A stretch of 64,000 bases of DNA from Mycolicibacterium chubuense NBB4 (GTDB lineage Bacteria; Actinomycetota; Actinomycetes; Mycobacteriales; Mycobacteriaceae): NCBI RefSeq assembly GCF_000266905.1, contig NC_018027.1, positions 2,542,001 to 2,606,000 of the forward strand, read 5' to 3'. Shown one piece after another: positions 1 to 10,592 of this stretch (within the stretch, counting starts at the first letter, position 1; every line of letters starts with the position of its first letter). Both the position numbers and the translations under genes were made by a program. A model generated the notes under the pieces. The model saw nothing but the letters and a program-made list of their open reading frames with translations. It made no database searches and had not been told where the DNA came from.

Positions 1-902
1 TCAAAGCCGCCGAAAACAGCCAGCAGACAGCGGTTTCCGCGTTGACGCAGGCTCAGGAGACATTCAAGGCGCAGCAGGGCGAGCTCGACCGCCTGACCGC
101 CGAGCGCGCGCAGGCCCAGGCGAAACTCCAGCAGGCGCGCGCGATGGCGGCGCCCAGCGGCGCACCGGCGGCCCAGCCCGCCGCGACCCCGGGCCCGACC
201 GGCCGGGGCGCGAGCGCTGCGGGTCCGGCGGCGAAGCCGGGCGGCGCCGGGCAGCCGAACGCGGACTGGGACGTCGACCCCGCCACTGGTAACCGCAACA
301 CCGCCTGGGACATGACCCTGCCCCAGATCCCGAGCGCCTTCGTCAGCGGCGACCCGGTGCAGATCATCAACGCGGTCCTGAAGATCATCACGACGTCGCT
401 GCAGGTGACGCAGGACCTGGGACGCAAGTTCCTGCAGAGCATCGGTCTGCTGCCGACCCCGACCGGAATCACCAACGGTGCGATTCCGACGCTCTACGGC
501 CGTCAGGCGACCGAGTACGTGATCAAGCGCGGCATGTCGCAGCTGGGCGTGCCGTACTCGTGGGGCGGCGGCAACGCCTCCGGGCCGAGTCGCGGCATCG
601 ACTCCGGTGCCGGCACAGTCGGTTTCGACTGCTCGGGCCTGATGCTCTACATGTTCGCCGGTGTCGGCATCAAGCTCGACCACTACTCGGGCTCGCAGTA
701 CAACGCCGGCCGCAAGGTGCCGTCGTCGCAGATGCGCCGCGGCGACATGATCTTCTACGGCCCCAACGCCAGCCAGCACGTCGCGATGTACCTCGGCGAC
801 GGGCAGATGCTCGAGGCCCCCTACACCGGTTCGACGGTCAAGATCTCGCCGGTGCGCACCAGCGGGATGACCCCGTACGTGACCCGAATGATCGAGTGGT
901 GA
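1..902 (+). CDS. ripA: RipA-type peptidoglycan endopeptidase, 3' part (5' end outside window)
   Basis: NlpC/P60 D,L-endopeptidase that cuts peptidoglycan stem peptides at the septum; the reading frame is open from the first base, so the signal peptide and most of the N-terminal coiled coil lie upstream. Visible here are an Ala/Gln/Glu-rich helical stretch, a Pro/Ala/Gly linker, a short conserved strand (WDMTLPQIPSAF) and the catalytic domain. The catalytic Cys sits in GFDCSG (codon at 630) and the His in SQHVAMYLG (codon at 777); a following Glu in MLEAPYTG fits the third catalytic position known for RipA. The stop overlaps the start of the paralogous ripB (TGATG), indicating one transcript. 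Orthologue by recall: Rv1477. Confidence 0.93.
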   Translation, partial: KAAENSQQTAVSALTQAQETFKAQQGELDRLTAERAQAQAKLQQARAMAAPSGAPAAQPAATPGPTGRGASAAGPAAKPGGAGQPNADWDVDPATGNRNTAWDMTLPQIPSAFVSGDPVQIINAVLKIITTSLQVTQDLGRKFLQSIGLLPTPTGITNGAIPTLYGRQATEYVIKRGMSQLGVPYSWGGGNASGPSRGIDSGAGTVGFDCSGLMLYMFAGVGIKLDHYSGSQYNAGRKVPSSQMRRGDMIFYGPNASQHVAMYLGDGQMLEAPYTGSTVKISPVRTSGMTPYVTRMIEW

Positions 903-1588
903 TGGTCCTGCGTCGTCTCATCTGTGCACTGGCCACCGCCGCGGCGCTGCTCGGGGCGGCGGTCGCGCCGGCCTCCGCGCAGCCCGGGGCGGGTCAGTGG
1001 GATCCGACCCTGCCGAAGCTGATCAGCGCCGGCGCGCCCGGGGACCCGCTGGCCATCGCCAACGCGTCGCTGGCGGCCACGGCCCAGGCCACCCAGGTCA
1101 CGATGAACCTGGGGCACAAGTTCCTGCAGAGCCTCGGGCTGGCACCGGCCGACCCGACCAGCGTCGCGCCGGGTGTCGTCCGCGGACCCGCCGCCATCGA
1201 GTACGTGATCCGCCGCGGCGCGAGCGTGATGGGCACGCCCTACTCGTGGGGCGGCGGCAAGCCGAGCGGCCCCACCCGGGGCATCGACTCCGGCGCCAAC
1301 ACCGTGGGCTTCGACTGCTCCGGGTTCACCCAGTTCTCCTACGCCGGAGTCGGCGTGCTGATCCCGAAGTACTCCGGCGACCAGTACAACACCGGTCGTA
1401 AGGTGCCGCTGTCGCAGGCCAAGCGCGGGGACCTGCTGTTCTGGGGGCCGGGCGGCAGCCAGCACGTCGCGATGTACCTCGGCGGCGGCAAGATGCTCGA
1501 GGCGTCGAGCAACGAGGGCAAGGTGGCCGTCGCCCCGGTCCGTACCGCGGGTCTGCAGCCCTACGCGGCGCGCATCATCGAATCCTGA
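902..1588 (+). CDS. ripB: RipB-type NlpC/P60 peptidoglycan endopeptidase
   Basis: Secreted 228-aa D,L-endopeptidase, paralogue of the C-terminal half of RipA. The start ATG overlaps the ripA stop. Residues 1-25 form a signal peptide (MVLRRL core, hydrophobic run, ASA cleavage site). It is followed by the strand DPTLPKLISAG that RipA also carries, then the NlpC/P60 domain with Cys about 139 (GFDCSG) and His about 188 (SQHVAMYLG). It lacks the long RipA coiled coil, so it is probably not held inactive in the same way. Length fits the family (about 240 aa in M. tuberculosis, Rv1478). Confidence 0.93.
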   Translation: MVLRRLICALATAAALLGAAVAPASAQPGAGQWDPTLPKLISAGAPGDPLAIANASLAATAQATQVTMNLGHKFLQSLGLAPADPTSVAPGVVRGPAAIEYVIRRGASVMGTPYSWGGGKPSGPTRGIDSGANTVGFDCSGFTQFSYAGVGVLIPKYSGDQYNTGRKVPLSQAKRGDLLFWGPGGSQHVAMYLGGGKMLEASSNEGKVAVAPVRTAGLQPYAARIIES

Positions 1589-1718
1589 GCGGGGCCTGAG
1601 TAAGAACGGGCGACGTCGACGTAATTCGTAGCGCCTGGAATAGTTGACGGCGGGCGCCCGGCCGCTGTGGGCCCGCGTCCCGACGACGAGCTGTATCGCG
1701 CATGTGGAAGGAACGTGG

Positions 1719-2879
1719 ATGACGTCACCGAGTGGGCCGCCGCAGGGCGCCGGAGGATTCCCCGGACAGGGCCCGACCCAGGGCTACTCCGCCGGAGCGC
1801 ACGCCGCGCCTTCCGCACCATCGGGTTCCGCCCAGTCCAACGGCGGTCTGCAGCAGGAAGTCCACACGCTCGAGCGGGCCATCTTCGAGGTCAAGCGCAT
1901 CATCGTCGGCCAGGACCTGCTCGTCGAACGCATGCTCGTCGGCCTGCTCGCGAAGGGCCATGTGCTGCTCGAAGGCGTGCCCGGCGTGGCCAAGACGCTC
2001 GCCGTCGAGACGTTCGCCAAGGTCGTCGGCGGCACCTTCGCCCGCATCCAGTTCACCCCCGACCTGGTGCCCACCGACATCATCGGTACCCGCATCTACC
2101 GTCAGGGCAAGGAGGAGTTCGACATCGAACTCGGCCCGGTGGTGGTCAACTTCCTGCTCGCCGACGAGATCAACCGTGCGCCCGCCAAGGTGCAGTCCGC
2201 GCTGCTCGAGGTGATGGCCGAGCGCAAGATCTCCATCGGCGGCAAGACCTTCCCGCTGCCCAGCCCCTTCCTGGTGATGGCCACCCAGAACCCGATCGAG
2301 CAGGAGGGCGTCTACCAGCTGCCGGAGGCTCAGCGCGACCGCTTCCTGTTCAAGCTCAACGTCGACTACCCGTCGCCGGAGGAAGAGCGCGAGATCATCT
2401 ACCGGATGGGGGTGCGGCCCCCCGAGCCCAAGCAGATCCTCAGCACCGGCGATCTGCAGCGCCTGCAGGACGTCGCGGCGAACAACTTCGTCCATCACGC
2501 GCTGGTCGACTACGTGGTGCGCGTCGTGACCGCCACCCGCGAGCCCGAGAAGTTCGGCATGCCCGACGCCAAGGCGTGGATCGCCTACGGCGCCTCACCG
2601 CGTGCGTCGCTGGGCATCATCGCCGCCGCGCGTGCGCTGGCGCTGGTGCGCGGCCGCGACTACGTCATCCCGCAGGACGTCGTGGAGGTCATCCCGGACG
2701 TGCTCCGGCACCGCCTCGTGCTGACCTACGACGCGCTCGCCGACGAGATCTCCTCGGAGACGGTGGTCAACCGGATCCTGCAGACGGTCGCGCTGCCGCA
2801 GGTCAATGCCATTCCGCAGCAAGGCCCTTCGGCTCCGCCTCCGGTGCCGGCGGGCGCCGGCGCGGCGGGCGGCCGCTGA
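1719..2879 (+). CDS. moxR1: MoxR-family AAA+ ATPase
   Basis: Cytoplasmic MoxR AAA+ ATPase of 386 aa, a chaperone-like partner for VWA and DUF58 proteins encoded next to it. Walker A is GVPGVAKT (about residues 87-94) and Walker B is LLADEIN (about 145-151); sensor and arginine-finger regions follow (ATQNPIEQEG, EAQRDRF). The N-terminal 45 residues are Gly/Pro/Ser-rich and low complexity, as is the C-terminal tail (PPPVPAGAGAAGG). I chose the ATG at 1719 because a good ribosome binding site (GGAAGGA, from 1706) precedes it; an in-frame earlier start at 1644 has none. The gene follows ripAB and heads the moxR1-DUF58-VWA series (Rv1479-Rv1481). Confidence 0.92.
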   Translation: MTSPSGPPQGAGGFPGQGPTQGYSAGAHAAPSAPSGSAQSNGGLQQEVHTLERAIFEVKRIIVGQDLLVERMLVGLLAKGHVLLEGVPGVAKTLAVETFAKVVGGTFARIQFTPDLVPTDIIGTRIYRQGKEEFDIELGPVVVNFLLADEINRAPAKVQSALLEVMAERKISIGGKTFPLPSPFLVMATQNPIEQEGVYQLPEAQRDRFLFKLNVDYPSPEEEREIIYRMGVRPPEPKQILSTGDLQRLQDVAANNFVHHALVDYVVRVVTATREPEKFGMPDAKAWIAYGASPRASLGIIAAARALALVRGRDYVIPQDVVEVIPDVLRHRLVLTYDALADEISSETVVNRILQTVALPQVNAIPQQGPSAPPPVPAGAGAAGGR

Positions 2880-2883
2880 CCTG

Positions 2884-3828
2884 GTGACCAGATCGAGTCG
2901 CAGTGTCGATTTGCCGTCGCTGCAGCGCGGAGAGATTCGCGACCCCGCGCTGACGGCGGCGTTGCGCAAGCTCGAGCTGACCGTGCGGCGCAAGCTCGAC
3001 GGAGTGCTGCACGGAGACCACCTCGGGCTGCTCCCGGGACCCGGGTCCGAGCCGGGGGAGTCGCGGATCTACCAGCCCGGCGACGACGTGCGCCGGATGG
3101 ACTGGTCGGTCACCGCGCGCACCACCCAACCGCATGTGCGTCAGATGATCGCCGACCGCGAGCTGGAGACCTGGCTGGTGGTCGACGTGTCGGCCAGCCT
3201 GGACTTCGGCACGACCGGATGCGAGAAACGCGACCTCGCGGTCGCCGCGGCGGCGTCCATCGCATTCCTCAACAGCGGGGGCGGCAACCGGCTCGGCGCG
3301 ATCATCTCCAACGGCGACACGACGCGCCGGGTGCCGGCGCTGTCGGGCCGGATGCACGAGCAGGAGGTGCTCCGCGCGATCGCGACGACGCCGCGGGCGC
3401 CGGTCGGGGTGCGCGGGGACCTCGCGGCGGCGATCGACGCGCTGCGCAGGCCGGAACGCCGGCGCGGCATGGCGGTCATCATCAGCGACTTCCTCGGACC
3501 GATCAACTGGATGCGTCCGCTGCGGGCGATCGCCGGGCGGCACGAGGTGCTCGGCATCGAGATCCTCGACCCCCGGGACATCGAGCTGCCGCTCGTCGGC
3601 GACGTCGTCCTGCAGGACACCGAGACCGGTCGCACCCGCGAATTCACGATCGACGAGCAGCTGCGCACGGACTTCGAGAGGGCCGCCGCGGCACATCGGG
3701 CGGACGTGGCGCGCACGCTGCGCCGCTGTGACGCACCGCTTCTGACGCTGCGCACGGACCGCGACTGGATTGCCGACGTGGTTCGGTTCGTGGCGAGCAG
3801 GCGCAGGGGCGCGCTCGCGGCTCGGTAA
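2884..3828 (+). CDS. DUF58 domain protein (Rv1480-like)
   Basis: Protein of 314 aa with the DUF58 signature (RIYQPGDDVRRMDWSVTART, about residues 61-80), which in this family lies at the front of a VWA-like fold (LVVDVSASLDF, with a DxSxS metal-site motif). Such proteins are encoded with MoxR ATPases across bacteria and are thought to be their clients. The start is GTG at 2884, four bases after the moxR1 stop; an in-frame ATG within moxR1 (2806) would add residues of reversed low-complexity character and is unlikely. No membrane segment is seen. Exact function is unknown. Confidence 0.9.
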   Translation: MTRSSRSVDLPSLQRGEIRDPALTAALRKLELTVRRKLDGVLHGDHLGLLPGPGSEPGESRIYQPGDDVRRMDWSVTARTTQPHVRQMIADRELETWLVVDVSASLDFGTTGCEKRDLAVAAAASIAFLNSGGGNRLGAIISNGDTTRRVPALSGRMHEQEVLRAIATTPRAPVGVRGDLAAAIDALRRPERRRGMAVIISDFLGPINWMRPLRAIAGRHEVLGIEILDPRDIELPLVGDVVLQDTETGRTREFTIDEQLRTDFERAAAAHRADVARTLRRCDAPLLTLRTDRDWIADVVRFVASRRRGALAAR

Positions 3829-3868
3829 CCACCACCACGGGAGCTGACAACGAAATGACTAGTGCCGC

Positions 3869-4876
3869 ATGACTTTACCGTTCCTCGGACCGATGTCGCT
3901 GTCGGGTTTCGAACACCCGTGGTGGTTCCTGTTCTTCGTGGTCGTCATCGGGCTGATCGCGCTCTACATCGTCGTAGCGCTGTCGCGTCACAAGCGGATG
4001 CTGCGCTTCGCCAACATGGAGTTGCTGGAGAGCGTCGCCCCCAAGCGGCCCAGCCGCTGGCGTCATGTGCCGGCGATCCTGCTGATCGCGTCGCTGGTGT
4101 CGTTCACGATCGCGATGGCCGGCCCCACCCACGACGTCCGGATCCCGCGTAACCGCGCGGTGGTGATGCTGGTGATCGACGTGTCGCAGTCCATGCGCGC
4201 CACCGACGTGGCGCCCAACCGGCTGGCCGCCGCGCAGGAAGCCGCCAAGCAGTTCGCCGACCAGCTCACGCCCGGCATCAACCTGGGGCTGATCGCCTAC
4301 GCAGGCACCGCGACCGTGCTGGTCTCGCCGACGACCAACCGCGAGGCCACCAAGAACGCGATCGACAAGCTGCAGCTCGCCGACCGCACCGCGACCGGTG
4401 AGGGCATCTTCACCGCGCTGCAGGCCATCGCCACGGTCGGCGCGGTGATCGGTGGCGGCGACGCGCCGCCCCCGGCCCGCGTGGTGCTGATGAGCGACGG
4501 CAAGGAGACTGTGCCGTCGAATCCGGACAATCCCAAGGGCGCCTACACCGCTGCGCGCACCGCCAAGGACCAGGGTGTGCCCATCTCGACGGTGTCGTTC
4601 GGCACGCCCTACGGCTACGTCGAGATCAACGACCAACGCCAGCCGGTTCCCGTCGACGACGAGATGCTCAAGCGGATCGCCAACCTCTCCGGCGGCGACT
4701 CGTTCACCGCGTCCAGCCTCGAGCAGCTCAAGGCGGTGTTCACCAACCTGCAGGAGCAGATCGGCTACGAGACGATCAAGGGCGACGCCAGCGTGGGCTG
4801 GCTGCGCCTGGGAGCGCTGGTGCTCGCGATCGCGGGCGTGGCAGCACTGCTGATCAACCGGCGACTGCCCAACTAA
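3869..4876 (+). CDS. Membrane-anchored VWA domain protein (Rv1481-like)
   Basis: A 335-aa protein with two N-terminal membrane helices ([20 protein letters not shown] and [19 protein letters not shown]), a VWA domain and a C-terminal helix ([19 protein letters not shown]). The MIDAS motif DVSQS (DxSxS, about residue 104) is intact, with the later Thr and Asp metal ligands plausible (TGEG, MSDGKE). Its length equals that of the M. tuberculosis orthologue. Together with moxR1 and the DUF58 gene it forms the usual MoxR-VWA trio, which probably works on envelope proteins; the client is unknown. Confidence 0.91.
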   Translation: MTLPFLGPMSLSGFEHPWWFLFFVVVIGLIALYIVVALSRHKRMLRFANMELLESVAPKRPSRWRHVPAILLIASLVSFTIAMAGPTHDVRIPRNRAVVMLVIDVSQSMRATDVAPNRLAAAQEAAKQFADQLTPGINLGLIAYAGTATVLVSPTTNREATKNAIDKLQLADRTATGEGIFTALQAIATVGAVIGGGDAPPPARVVLMSDGKETVPSNPDNPKGAYTAARTAKDQGVPISTVSFGTPYGYVEINDQRQPVPVDDEMLKRIANLSGGDSFTASSLEQLKAVFTNLQEQIGYETIKGDASVGWLRLGALVLAIAGVAALLINRRLPN

Positions 4877-4880
4877 GGCG

Positions 4881-5687
<807 letters not shown>

Positions 5688-5720
5688 GCCCACGGCCCCA
5701 CGAAGAGAAAAGGACTCAGG

Positions 5721-6530
5721 ATGACAGGCTTTCTTCAAGGCAAGCGGATCCTCGTCACGGGGATCATCACCGACAGCTCGATCGCGTTCTACATCGCCAA
5801 GGTCGCCCAGGAGGCCGGCGCCGAGCTGGTGCTGACGGGCTTCGACCGGATGAAGCTGATCCGGCGCATCGCCGACCGGCTGCCCAACCCGGCGCCGCTG
5901 ATCGAGCTGGACGTGCAGAACACCGAGCACCTCGACACGCTCGCCGACCGGGTCACCGCCGAGATCGGCGAGGGCAACAAGCTCGACGGCGTCGTGCACT
6001 CCATCGGCTTCATGCCGCAGACCGGCATGGGCATCAACCCGTTCTTCGACGCACCCTACGAGGACGTCGCTAAGGGCATCCACATCTCCGCGTACTCGTA
6101 TGCGTCGCTGGCCAAGGCCGTACTGCCGATCATGAATCCCGGCGGCGGCATCGTGGGCATGGACTTCGACCCGACCCGCGCGATGCCGGCCTACAACTGG
6201 ATGACGGTCGCCAAAAGCGCGCTCGAGTCGGTCAACCGATTCGTCGCCAGGGAAGCGGGCAAGGTCGGCGTGCGGTCCAATCTCGTTGCCGCAGGGCCCA
6301 TCCGGACACTCGCGATGAGCGCGATCGTCGGCGGGGCGCTGGGCGAGGAGGCCGGCGCGCAGATGCAGCTGCTCGAAGAGGGCTGGGATCAGCGCGCCCC
6401 GCTCGGCTGGAACATGAAGGACCCCACCCCGGTCGCCAAGACCGTGTGCGCGCTGCTGTCGGACTGGCTCCCCGCGACCACCGGCACGGTGATCTACGCC
6501 GACGGGGGAGCGAGCACCCAGCTGCTGTGA
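5721..6530 (+). CDS. inhA: NADH-dependent enoyl-ACP reductase InhA
   Basis: FAS-II enoyl-ACP reductase, the isoniazid-NAD and ethionamide-NAD target; 269 aa, exactly the M. tuberculosis length. The NADH-site loop [10 protein letters not shown] is present with Ser20; Ser94 lies in VVHSIGF, Phe149 in MDFD, and the catalytic pair Tyr158 and Lys165 is in [10 protein letters not shown]. All positions coincide with the M. tuberculosis numbering, so no classical InhA resistance change (S94A, I21) is visible. An AG-rich ribosome binding site (AAAAGGA) precedes the ATG. Co-transcribed with fabG1. Confidence 0.97.
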   Translation: MTGFLQGKRILVTGIITDSSIAFYIAKVAQEAGAELVLTGFDRMKLIRRIADRLPNPAPLIELDVQNTEHLDTLADRVTAEIGEGNKLDGVVHSIGFMPQTGMGINPFFDAPYEDVAKGIHISAYSYASLAKAVLPIMNPGGGIVGMDFDPTRAMPAYNWMTVAKSALESVNRFVAREAGKVGVRSNLVAAGPIRTLAMSAIVGGALGEEAGAQMQLLEEGWDQRAPLGWNMKDPTPVAKTVCALLSDWLPATTGTVIYADGGASTQLL

Positions 6531-6558
6531 GCAACGCTTGCGTGAAGAACCGGCAGTC

Positions 6559-7581
6559 GTGAAGTTCGACGCGCTGCTGCTGCTGTCGTTCGGCGGTCCG
6601 GAAGGTCCCGACGAGGTCATGCCGTTTCTGGAGAACGTCACGCGCGGCCGGGGCATCCCGCGTGAGCGGCTGGTCTCCGTCGCCGAGCACTATCTGCATT
6701 TCGGTGGCGTGTCGCCGATCAACGGCATCAACCGCGATCTGATCACGCAGATCGAGGCCGAGGTCGCGAGACGGGGCGCTGAACTGCCGGTATACTTCGG
6801 CAACCGCAACTGGGATCCCTATGTCGAGGACACGGTGACGCGCATGCGCGACAACGGGATTCGGCGCGCGGCGGTGTTCTCGACGTCGGCGTGGGGCGGC
6901 TACTCGGGCTGCACTCAGTACCAGGAGGACATCGCCCGCGCCCGCGCCGCGGCGGGACCGGAGGCGCCCGAGCTGACCAAGCTGCGGCAGTACTTCGACC
7001 ACCCGCTGCTGATCGAGATGTTCGCCGACGCGATCCGCGAGGCCGCCGCGACGCTGCCCGCCGACCTGCGCGACGACGCGCGCCTGATCTTCACCGCGCA
7101 CTCGATCCCGCTGCGCGCCGCCTCGCGGTGCGGACCCGACCTCTACGAGCGCCAGGTCGCCTACGCCTCGAGGCTCGTCGCGGATGCCGCGGGCTACCGC
7201 TCCTACGACCAGGTGTGGCAGTCCCGTTCCGGTCCGCCGCAGGTGCCGTGGCTGGAGCCCGACGTCGGAGACCACCTCGAGACGCTGATCGCCGGCGGCA
7301 CCAAGGCGGTCATCGTCTGTCCCGTCGGCTTCGTCGCCGACCACATCGAGGTGGTGTGGGACCTCGACAACGAAGTGGCGCAGCAGGCCGCCGCGGCCGG
7401 CGTCGCGTTCGCTCGGGCGCTGACGCCCAACGCGCAGCCCCGGTTCGCCCGTCTGGTGGTCGATCTGGTCGACGAACTGGAGCGTGGACTGCCGGCGGCC
7501 CGGGTGCCGGGGTCCCTGGCGGTGCCGGGCTACGGCTGCACCGTCAACGGCGCACTCTGCACGCCCACCTGCGGTGGTTAG
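6559..7581 (+). CDS. hemH: Ferrochelatase (coproporphyrin ferrochelatase type)
   Basis: Inserts iron into the porphyrin in haem synthesis; in actinobacteria the substrate is coproporphyrin III (CpfC). From GTG 6559 the product has 340 aa and starts [17 protein letters not shown], aligning with the remembered M. tuberculosis N-terminus; the TTG at 6538 is less likely. The metal-site His lies in FTAHSIP, with the conserved Glu region further on ([15 protein letters not shown]). Actinobacterial ferrochelatases carry a [2Fe-2S] cluster, and the C-terminal [14 protein letters not shown] plus the internal SGCTQY offer the Cys ligands. It follows inhA by 28 nt and is probably in the same operon. Confidence 0.93.
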   Translation: MKFDALLLLSFGGPEGPDEVMPFLENVTRGRGIPRERLVSVAEHYLHFGGVSPINGINRDLITQIEAEVARRGAELPVYFGNRNWDPYVEDTVTRMRDNGIRRAAVFSTSAWGGYSGCTQYQEDIARARAAAGPEAPELTKLRQYFDHPLLIEMFADAIREAAATLPADLRDDARLIFTAHSIPLRAASRCGPDLYERQVAYASRLVADAAGYRSYDQVWQSRSGPPQVPWLEPDVGDHLETLIAGGTKAVIVCPVGFVADHIEVVWDLDNEVAQQAAAAGVAFARALTPNAQPRFARLVVDLVDELERGLPAARVPGSLAVPGYGCTVNGALCTPTCGG

Positions 7582-7592
7582 TCTGCTCTCCC

Positions 7593-7609
7593 CCTGGCCT
7601 TCGGCCGGG
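7593..7609. terminator. Hairpin between convergent hemH and Rv1486c-like gene
   Basis: A 7-bp stem (CCTGGCC / GGCCGGG, one G-T pair) with loop TTC lies 11 nt after the hemH stop, between two convergent genes. There is no clear U-run, as is usual for mycobacterial terminators. Confidence 0.45.
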
Positions 7610-7641
7610 CGGTGCCCCCACGCGCAAGCGCTCGTCGGTGC

Positions 7642-8499
7642 CTAGCCGCGCCAGGCGGAGTGCAGGATCGCCTCGACGGCGGCCAGCCGGGCCGAGCGGA
7701 CCACCGAGGTCAGCGGGCGCAGCGCGTCGCTGGCGATCTGCACCTCCGAGGAGCTCTGCAGACCGCTCGGGATGAGCCCGGAGCTGACCGTGATGATCGC
7801 GTCGACGTGCGCGGCGTTCTCCAGGACGCGCACCGCCCGGGACGGTGCATGGTCTGGAATGCGGTGGGCGCGAGTCGAATCGAGCACCTGCTCGACGAGG
7901 CGGCGCGGGTCGGCCACCTCACTGCCGGAGGTCCCGGCACGCAGCGTGCCGAGCGCGTCAGCCGCCGAACGGACCGCGTCGCGCAGCGCGTACTCGGCCT
8001 CGCCGAGATCGATGTGCTCGGGCGCCGGTGCGGTGTCGAGCGAGTAGACCGTCCACGACAGCGCACACAGTTCCGGCTCGAACTCGTAGTCGTCGGCGAT
8101 CTCACCGGAGTCCGGGTACTCGAAGTCGGGCACCAGCCCGACCGCGGCGTCCGGAGGGCCGACGACGATCGCCTCACCGGCCGCGATCGCGTCGCGGCCG
8201 AACTGGGTGCCCGGGGGCAGGCCGCGGACATCGCCGGGGATGGGAAGCGCCAGCGTGATCGCCGGCCCGGGGCCCGCGGGCCGTGCGACGGTGCGCATCG
8301 TCTGCAGCAGCGAGACCGCTCCGGCGTCGTCGAGATCCGGCCACGGCAGCCCGGTCCGGTCAGCCGCCACCGAGTCGTACGCCGTGACGGAATGCCTTGG
8401 CGTCCATGCCGATAACGCATCCAAGACATCGTCGGGTGCAGCGACTCCGGCCAACCAGGAATTGGCCCACACCGATAACGAAACACTGGGGCTCCACAT
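7642..8499 (-). CDS. Conserved mycobacterial protein of unknown function (Rv1486c-like)
   Basis: Protein of 285 aa starting [18 protein letters not shown], acidic and without signal peptide or membrane helix. It looks like the conserved mycobacterial protein that follows hemH in M. tuberculosis (Rv1486c, about 288 aa). Conserved-looking segments include the N-terminal [21 protein letters not shown] and a [19 protein letters not shown] core. No catalytic motif is recognised. The start is set by a -10-like TACACT (minus strand, 8515-8510) that would give a leader of about 4 nt. It is divergent from the NfeD gene. Confidence 0.8.
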   Translation of the reverse strand: MWSPSVSLSVWANSWLAGVAAPDDVLDALSAWTPRHSVTAYDSVAADRTGLPWPDLDDAGAVSLLQTMRTVARPAGPGPAITLALPIPGDVRGLPPGTQFGRDAIAAGEAIVVGPPDAAVGLVPDFEYPDSGEIADDYEFEPELCALSWTVYSLDTAPAPEHIDLGEAEYALRDAVRSAADALGTLRAGTSGSEVADPRRLVEQVLDSTRAHRIPDHAPSRAVRVLENAAHVDAIITVSSGLIPSGLQSSSEVQIASDALRPLTSVVRSARLAAVEAILHSAWRG

Positions 8500-8547
8500 G
8501 ATGCCTGGCAGTGTAGTTGTTAGCCGCTCACCGGGTCGGCTGCGCGA

Positions 8548-8559
8548 TAGGCTGGCGTC
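8548..8559 (+). promoter_or_regulatory. Leaderless promoter of NfeD-like gene
   Basis: TAGGCT (8548-8553) fits the mycobacterial TANNNT -10 box and lies exactly 6 nt before the ATG at 8560, so the predicted first transcribed base is the A of the start codon. Confidence 0.6.
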
Positions 8560-8994
8560 ATGCCCGTACCGCTGATCTGGCTGATCGCAGCACTGGCGCT
8601 GGCCGGAGCCGAGGCGCTCACCGGCGACATGTTCCTGCTGATGCTCAGCGGTGGCGCGCTGGCCGCCGCCGGTGCGAGTTGGCTTCTGGACTGGCCGGTC
8701 TGGGCCGACGGTCTGGTGTTCCTGGTCGTGGCGGTTCTGCTGCTCGTCGGGGTGCGCCCGGCGCTGCGGCGCCGGATGCAGTCCGGTACCGGGCTTCCGG
8801 AGCCCGCCCGCGCCCTGGAAGGCAAGAGCGCTCTGGTCCTGGACCGGGTGGGCCGGCACGAGGGCCAGGTGAAGCTCGACGGCGAGATCTGGACGGCACG
8901 GCCCTACAACGAGAACGATGTCTACGAACCCGGCGATCACGTGACCGTCGTGCACATCGACGGCGCGACCGCGGTCGTGGCGAAGATCGCCTGA
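8560..8994 (+). CDS. NfeD-like membrane protein (Rv1487-like)
   Basis: A 144-aa protein of the short NfeD family (NfeDb without protease domain). It has two to three N-terminal membrane helices ([54 protein letters not shown]) and a C-terminal OB-fold-like domain (about residues 75-144) that starts at [22 protein letters not shown]. NfeD proteins pair with stomatin-type SPFH proteins, and here the SPFH gene follows after 19 nt. The pair probably acts in membrane microdomain organisation or quality control; no substrate is known. Length equals the M. tuberculosis orthologue. Confidence 0.9.
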   Translation: MPVPLIWLIAALALAGAEALTGDMFLLMLSGGALAAAGASWLLDWPVWADGLVFLVVAVLLLVGVRPALRRRMQSGTGLPEPARALEGKSALVLDRVGRHEGQVKLDGEIWTARPYNENDVYEPGDHVTVVHIDGATAVVAKIA

Positions 8995-9013
8995 GGCAGA
9001 AAGAGGAGTCGCA

Positions 9014-10234
9014 GTGGACGGAGCCGTCGCAGGGTTGGTCCTGCTGGCCGTGTTGGTGCTGTTCGCGATCATCGTGGTGGCGAAATCAGTGGCGCTGATC
9101 CCGCAGGCCGAGGCCGCGGTGATCGAGCGGCTGGGCCGCTACAGCAAGACGGTGTCCGGCCAGCTGACGTTGCTGCTGCCGTTCGTCGACAGGATCCGTG
9201 CCCGCGTCGATCTGCGTGAGCGCGTCGTCTCGTTCCCGCCGCAGCCGGTGATCACCGAGGACAACCTGACGGTCAACATCGACACCGTCGTCTACTTCCA
9301 GGTGACCAACCCCCAGGCCGCGGTGTACCAGATCAGCAACTACATCGTCGGCGTCGAGCAGCTCACCACCACCACGCTGCGCAACGTGGTCGGCGGCATG
9401 ACGCTCGAGCAGACGCTGACCTCCCGCGACTCGATCAACGGGCAGCTGCGCGGCGTGCTCGACGAGGCCACAAACCGGTGGGGGCTGCGGGTCGCCCGGG
9501 TCGAGTTGCGCAGCATCGACCCGCCGCCGTCGATCCAGGACTCGATGGAGAAGCAGATGCGCGCCGACCGCGAGAAGCGGGCGATGATCCTGACCGCCGA
9601 GGGGTCGCGCGAGGCCGCGATCAAGCAGGCCGAAGGGCAGAAGCAGGCGCAGATCCTGGCCGCAGAGGGGGCCAAGCAGGCCGCGATCCTGGCCGCCGAG
9701 GCCGACCGGCAGTCCCGCATGCTGCGCGCCCAGGGTGAGCGCGCCGCCGCCTACCTGCAGGCGCAGGGCCAGGCCAAGGCGATCGAGAAGACGTTCGCCG
9801 CGATCAAGGCGGGCAGGCCCACACCCGAGATGCTGGCCTACCAGTATCTGCAGACCCTGCCGCAGATGGCCAAGGGTGAGGCGAACAAGGTGTGGTTGGT
9901 GCCCAGCGACTTCGGTTCGGCGCTACAGGGTTTCACCAAGCTGCTGGGTGCCCCCGGCGAGGACGGGGTGTTCCGCTACACCCCGTCGCCGGTCGACGAG
10001 AACCTGCCGAAGCCCGAGGACGACTCCGAAGAGGTCGCCGACTGGTTCACCACGCAGACCGATCCGGCCATCGCCCAAGCGGTCGCCAAGGCCGAGGCCG
10101 ACGCCCGCACACCGGTCGACGGGCCGCGCTACGGCGCGCCGCAGCAACTCTCCGCCCCCGCGGAGACGGCCGCGGTGCAGCCGCCGCGTCACGCGCCGCC
10201 GGAGCCGCCCACGACCGGCTCCCACTCCCTGTAG
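9014..10234 (+). CDS. SPFH/stomatin-like membrane protein (Rv1488-like, QmcA type)
   Basis: A 406-aa SPFH (band 7) protein with one N-terminal membrane helix ([22 protein letters not shown]), the SPFH domain (about residues 25-200, including [18 protein letters not shown]) and a long Ala/Glu/Gln-rich coiled coil (about 180-270) made of heptad-like [20 protein letters not shown] repeats. The C-terminal 100 residues are Pro/Ala/Glu-rich and longer than in M. tuberculosis. GTG start with an AGAGGAG ribosome binding site. It probably assembles into a large ring or cage in the membrane with the NfeD protein encoded upstream. Confidence 0.92.
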   Translation: MDGAVAGLVLLAVLVLFAIIVVAKSVALIPQAEAAVIERLGRYSKTVSGQLTLLLPFVDRIRARVDLRERVVSFPPQPVITEDNLTVNIDTVVYFQVTNPQAAVYQISNYIVGVEQLTTTTLRNVVGGMTLEQTLTSRDSINGQLRGVLDEATNRWGLRVARVELRSIDPPPSIQDSMEKQMRADREKRAMILTAEGSREAAIKQAEGQKQAQILAAEGAKQAAILAAEADRQSRMLRAQGERAAAYLQAQGQAKAIEKTFAAIKAGRPTPEMLAYQYLQTLPQMAKGEANKVWLVPSDFGSALQGFTKLLGAPGEDGVFRYTPSPVDENLPKPEDDSEEVADWFTTQTDPAIAQAVAKAEADARTPVDGPRYGAPQQLSAPAETAAVQPPRHAPPEPPTTGSHSL

Positions 10235-10238
10235 CGCC

Positions 10239-10592
10239 ATGACCGTGATGACGTCGAAGAAGACCTACGCCGCGCTCGCGGCGTTCCATGCGGTCGACGC
10301 CGTGGCCAGCATCGGTCCCATCGCGCCGATCAAGAAATCGCTCGACGACGTCGGGCTCCCCGAGGACGTGCGGCCCGTGCTGCCGGTCGTGCACGCCGCT
10401 GCCGCGGTGGGGTTGCTGTCGGTGTTCCGGTTCCCCTGGCTGGCCCGGCTCACGACGTTCATGCTGACGGTCTACTTCGTCCTCGCCGTCGGGTCTCACG
10501 TCCGCGTCAGGGACTGGAGCCCCAACCTCGTGGCGGCGTCGTCGCTTCTGGCGTTCTACGGCGCGCTGACCGTGAAGGGCCCGCCCCGCTGA
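10239..10592 (+). CDS. DoxX-like small membrane protein
   Basis: Protein of 117 aa with four predicted membrane helices (YAALAAFHAVDAVASIG, VLPVVHAAAAVGLLSVF, TTFMLTVYFVLAVGSHV, LVAASSLLAFYGALTV). The spacing and the His/Arg positions (VGSHVRVRD) resemble DoxX-like family proteins. It begins 4 nt after the SPFH stop, so it is in the same operon; an alternative ATG lies 9 nt downstream. The last 37 bp overlap the end of the convergent DedA-like gene. Function unknown; corresponds by position to Rv1489. Confidence 0.78.
   Translation: MTVMTSKKTYAALAAFHAVDAVASIGPIAPIKKSLDDVGLPEDVRPVLPVVHAAAAVGLLSVFRFPWLARLTTFMLTVYFVLAVGSHVRVRDWSPNLVAASSLLAFYGALTVKGPPR

Noticed and set aside
7582..7641. Attachment site or REP element between hemH and the next gene
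   Set aside because: Only one short hairpin is visible; a terminator between convergent genes explains it.
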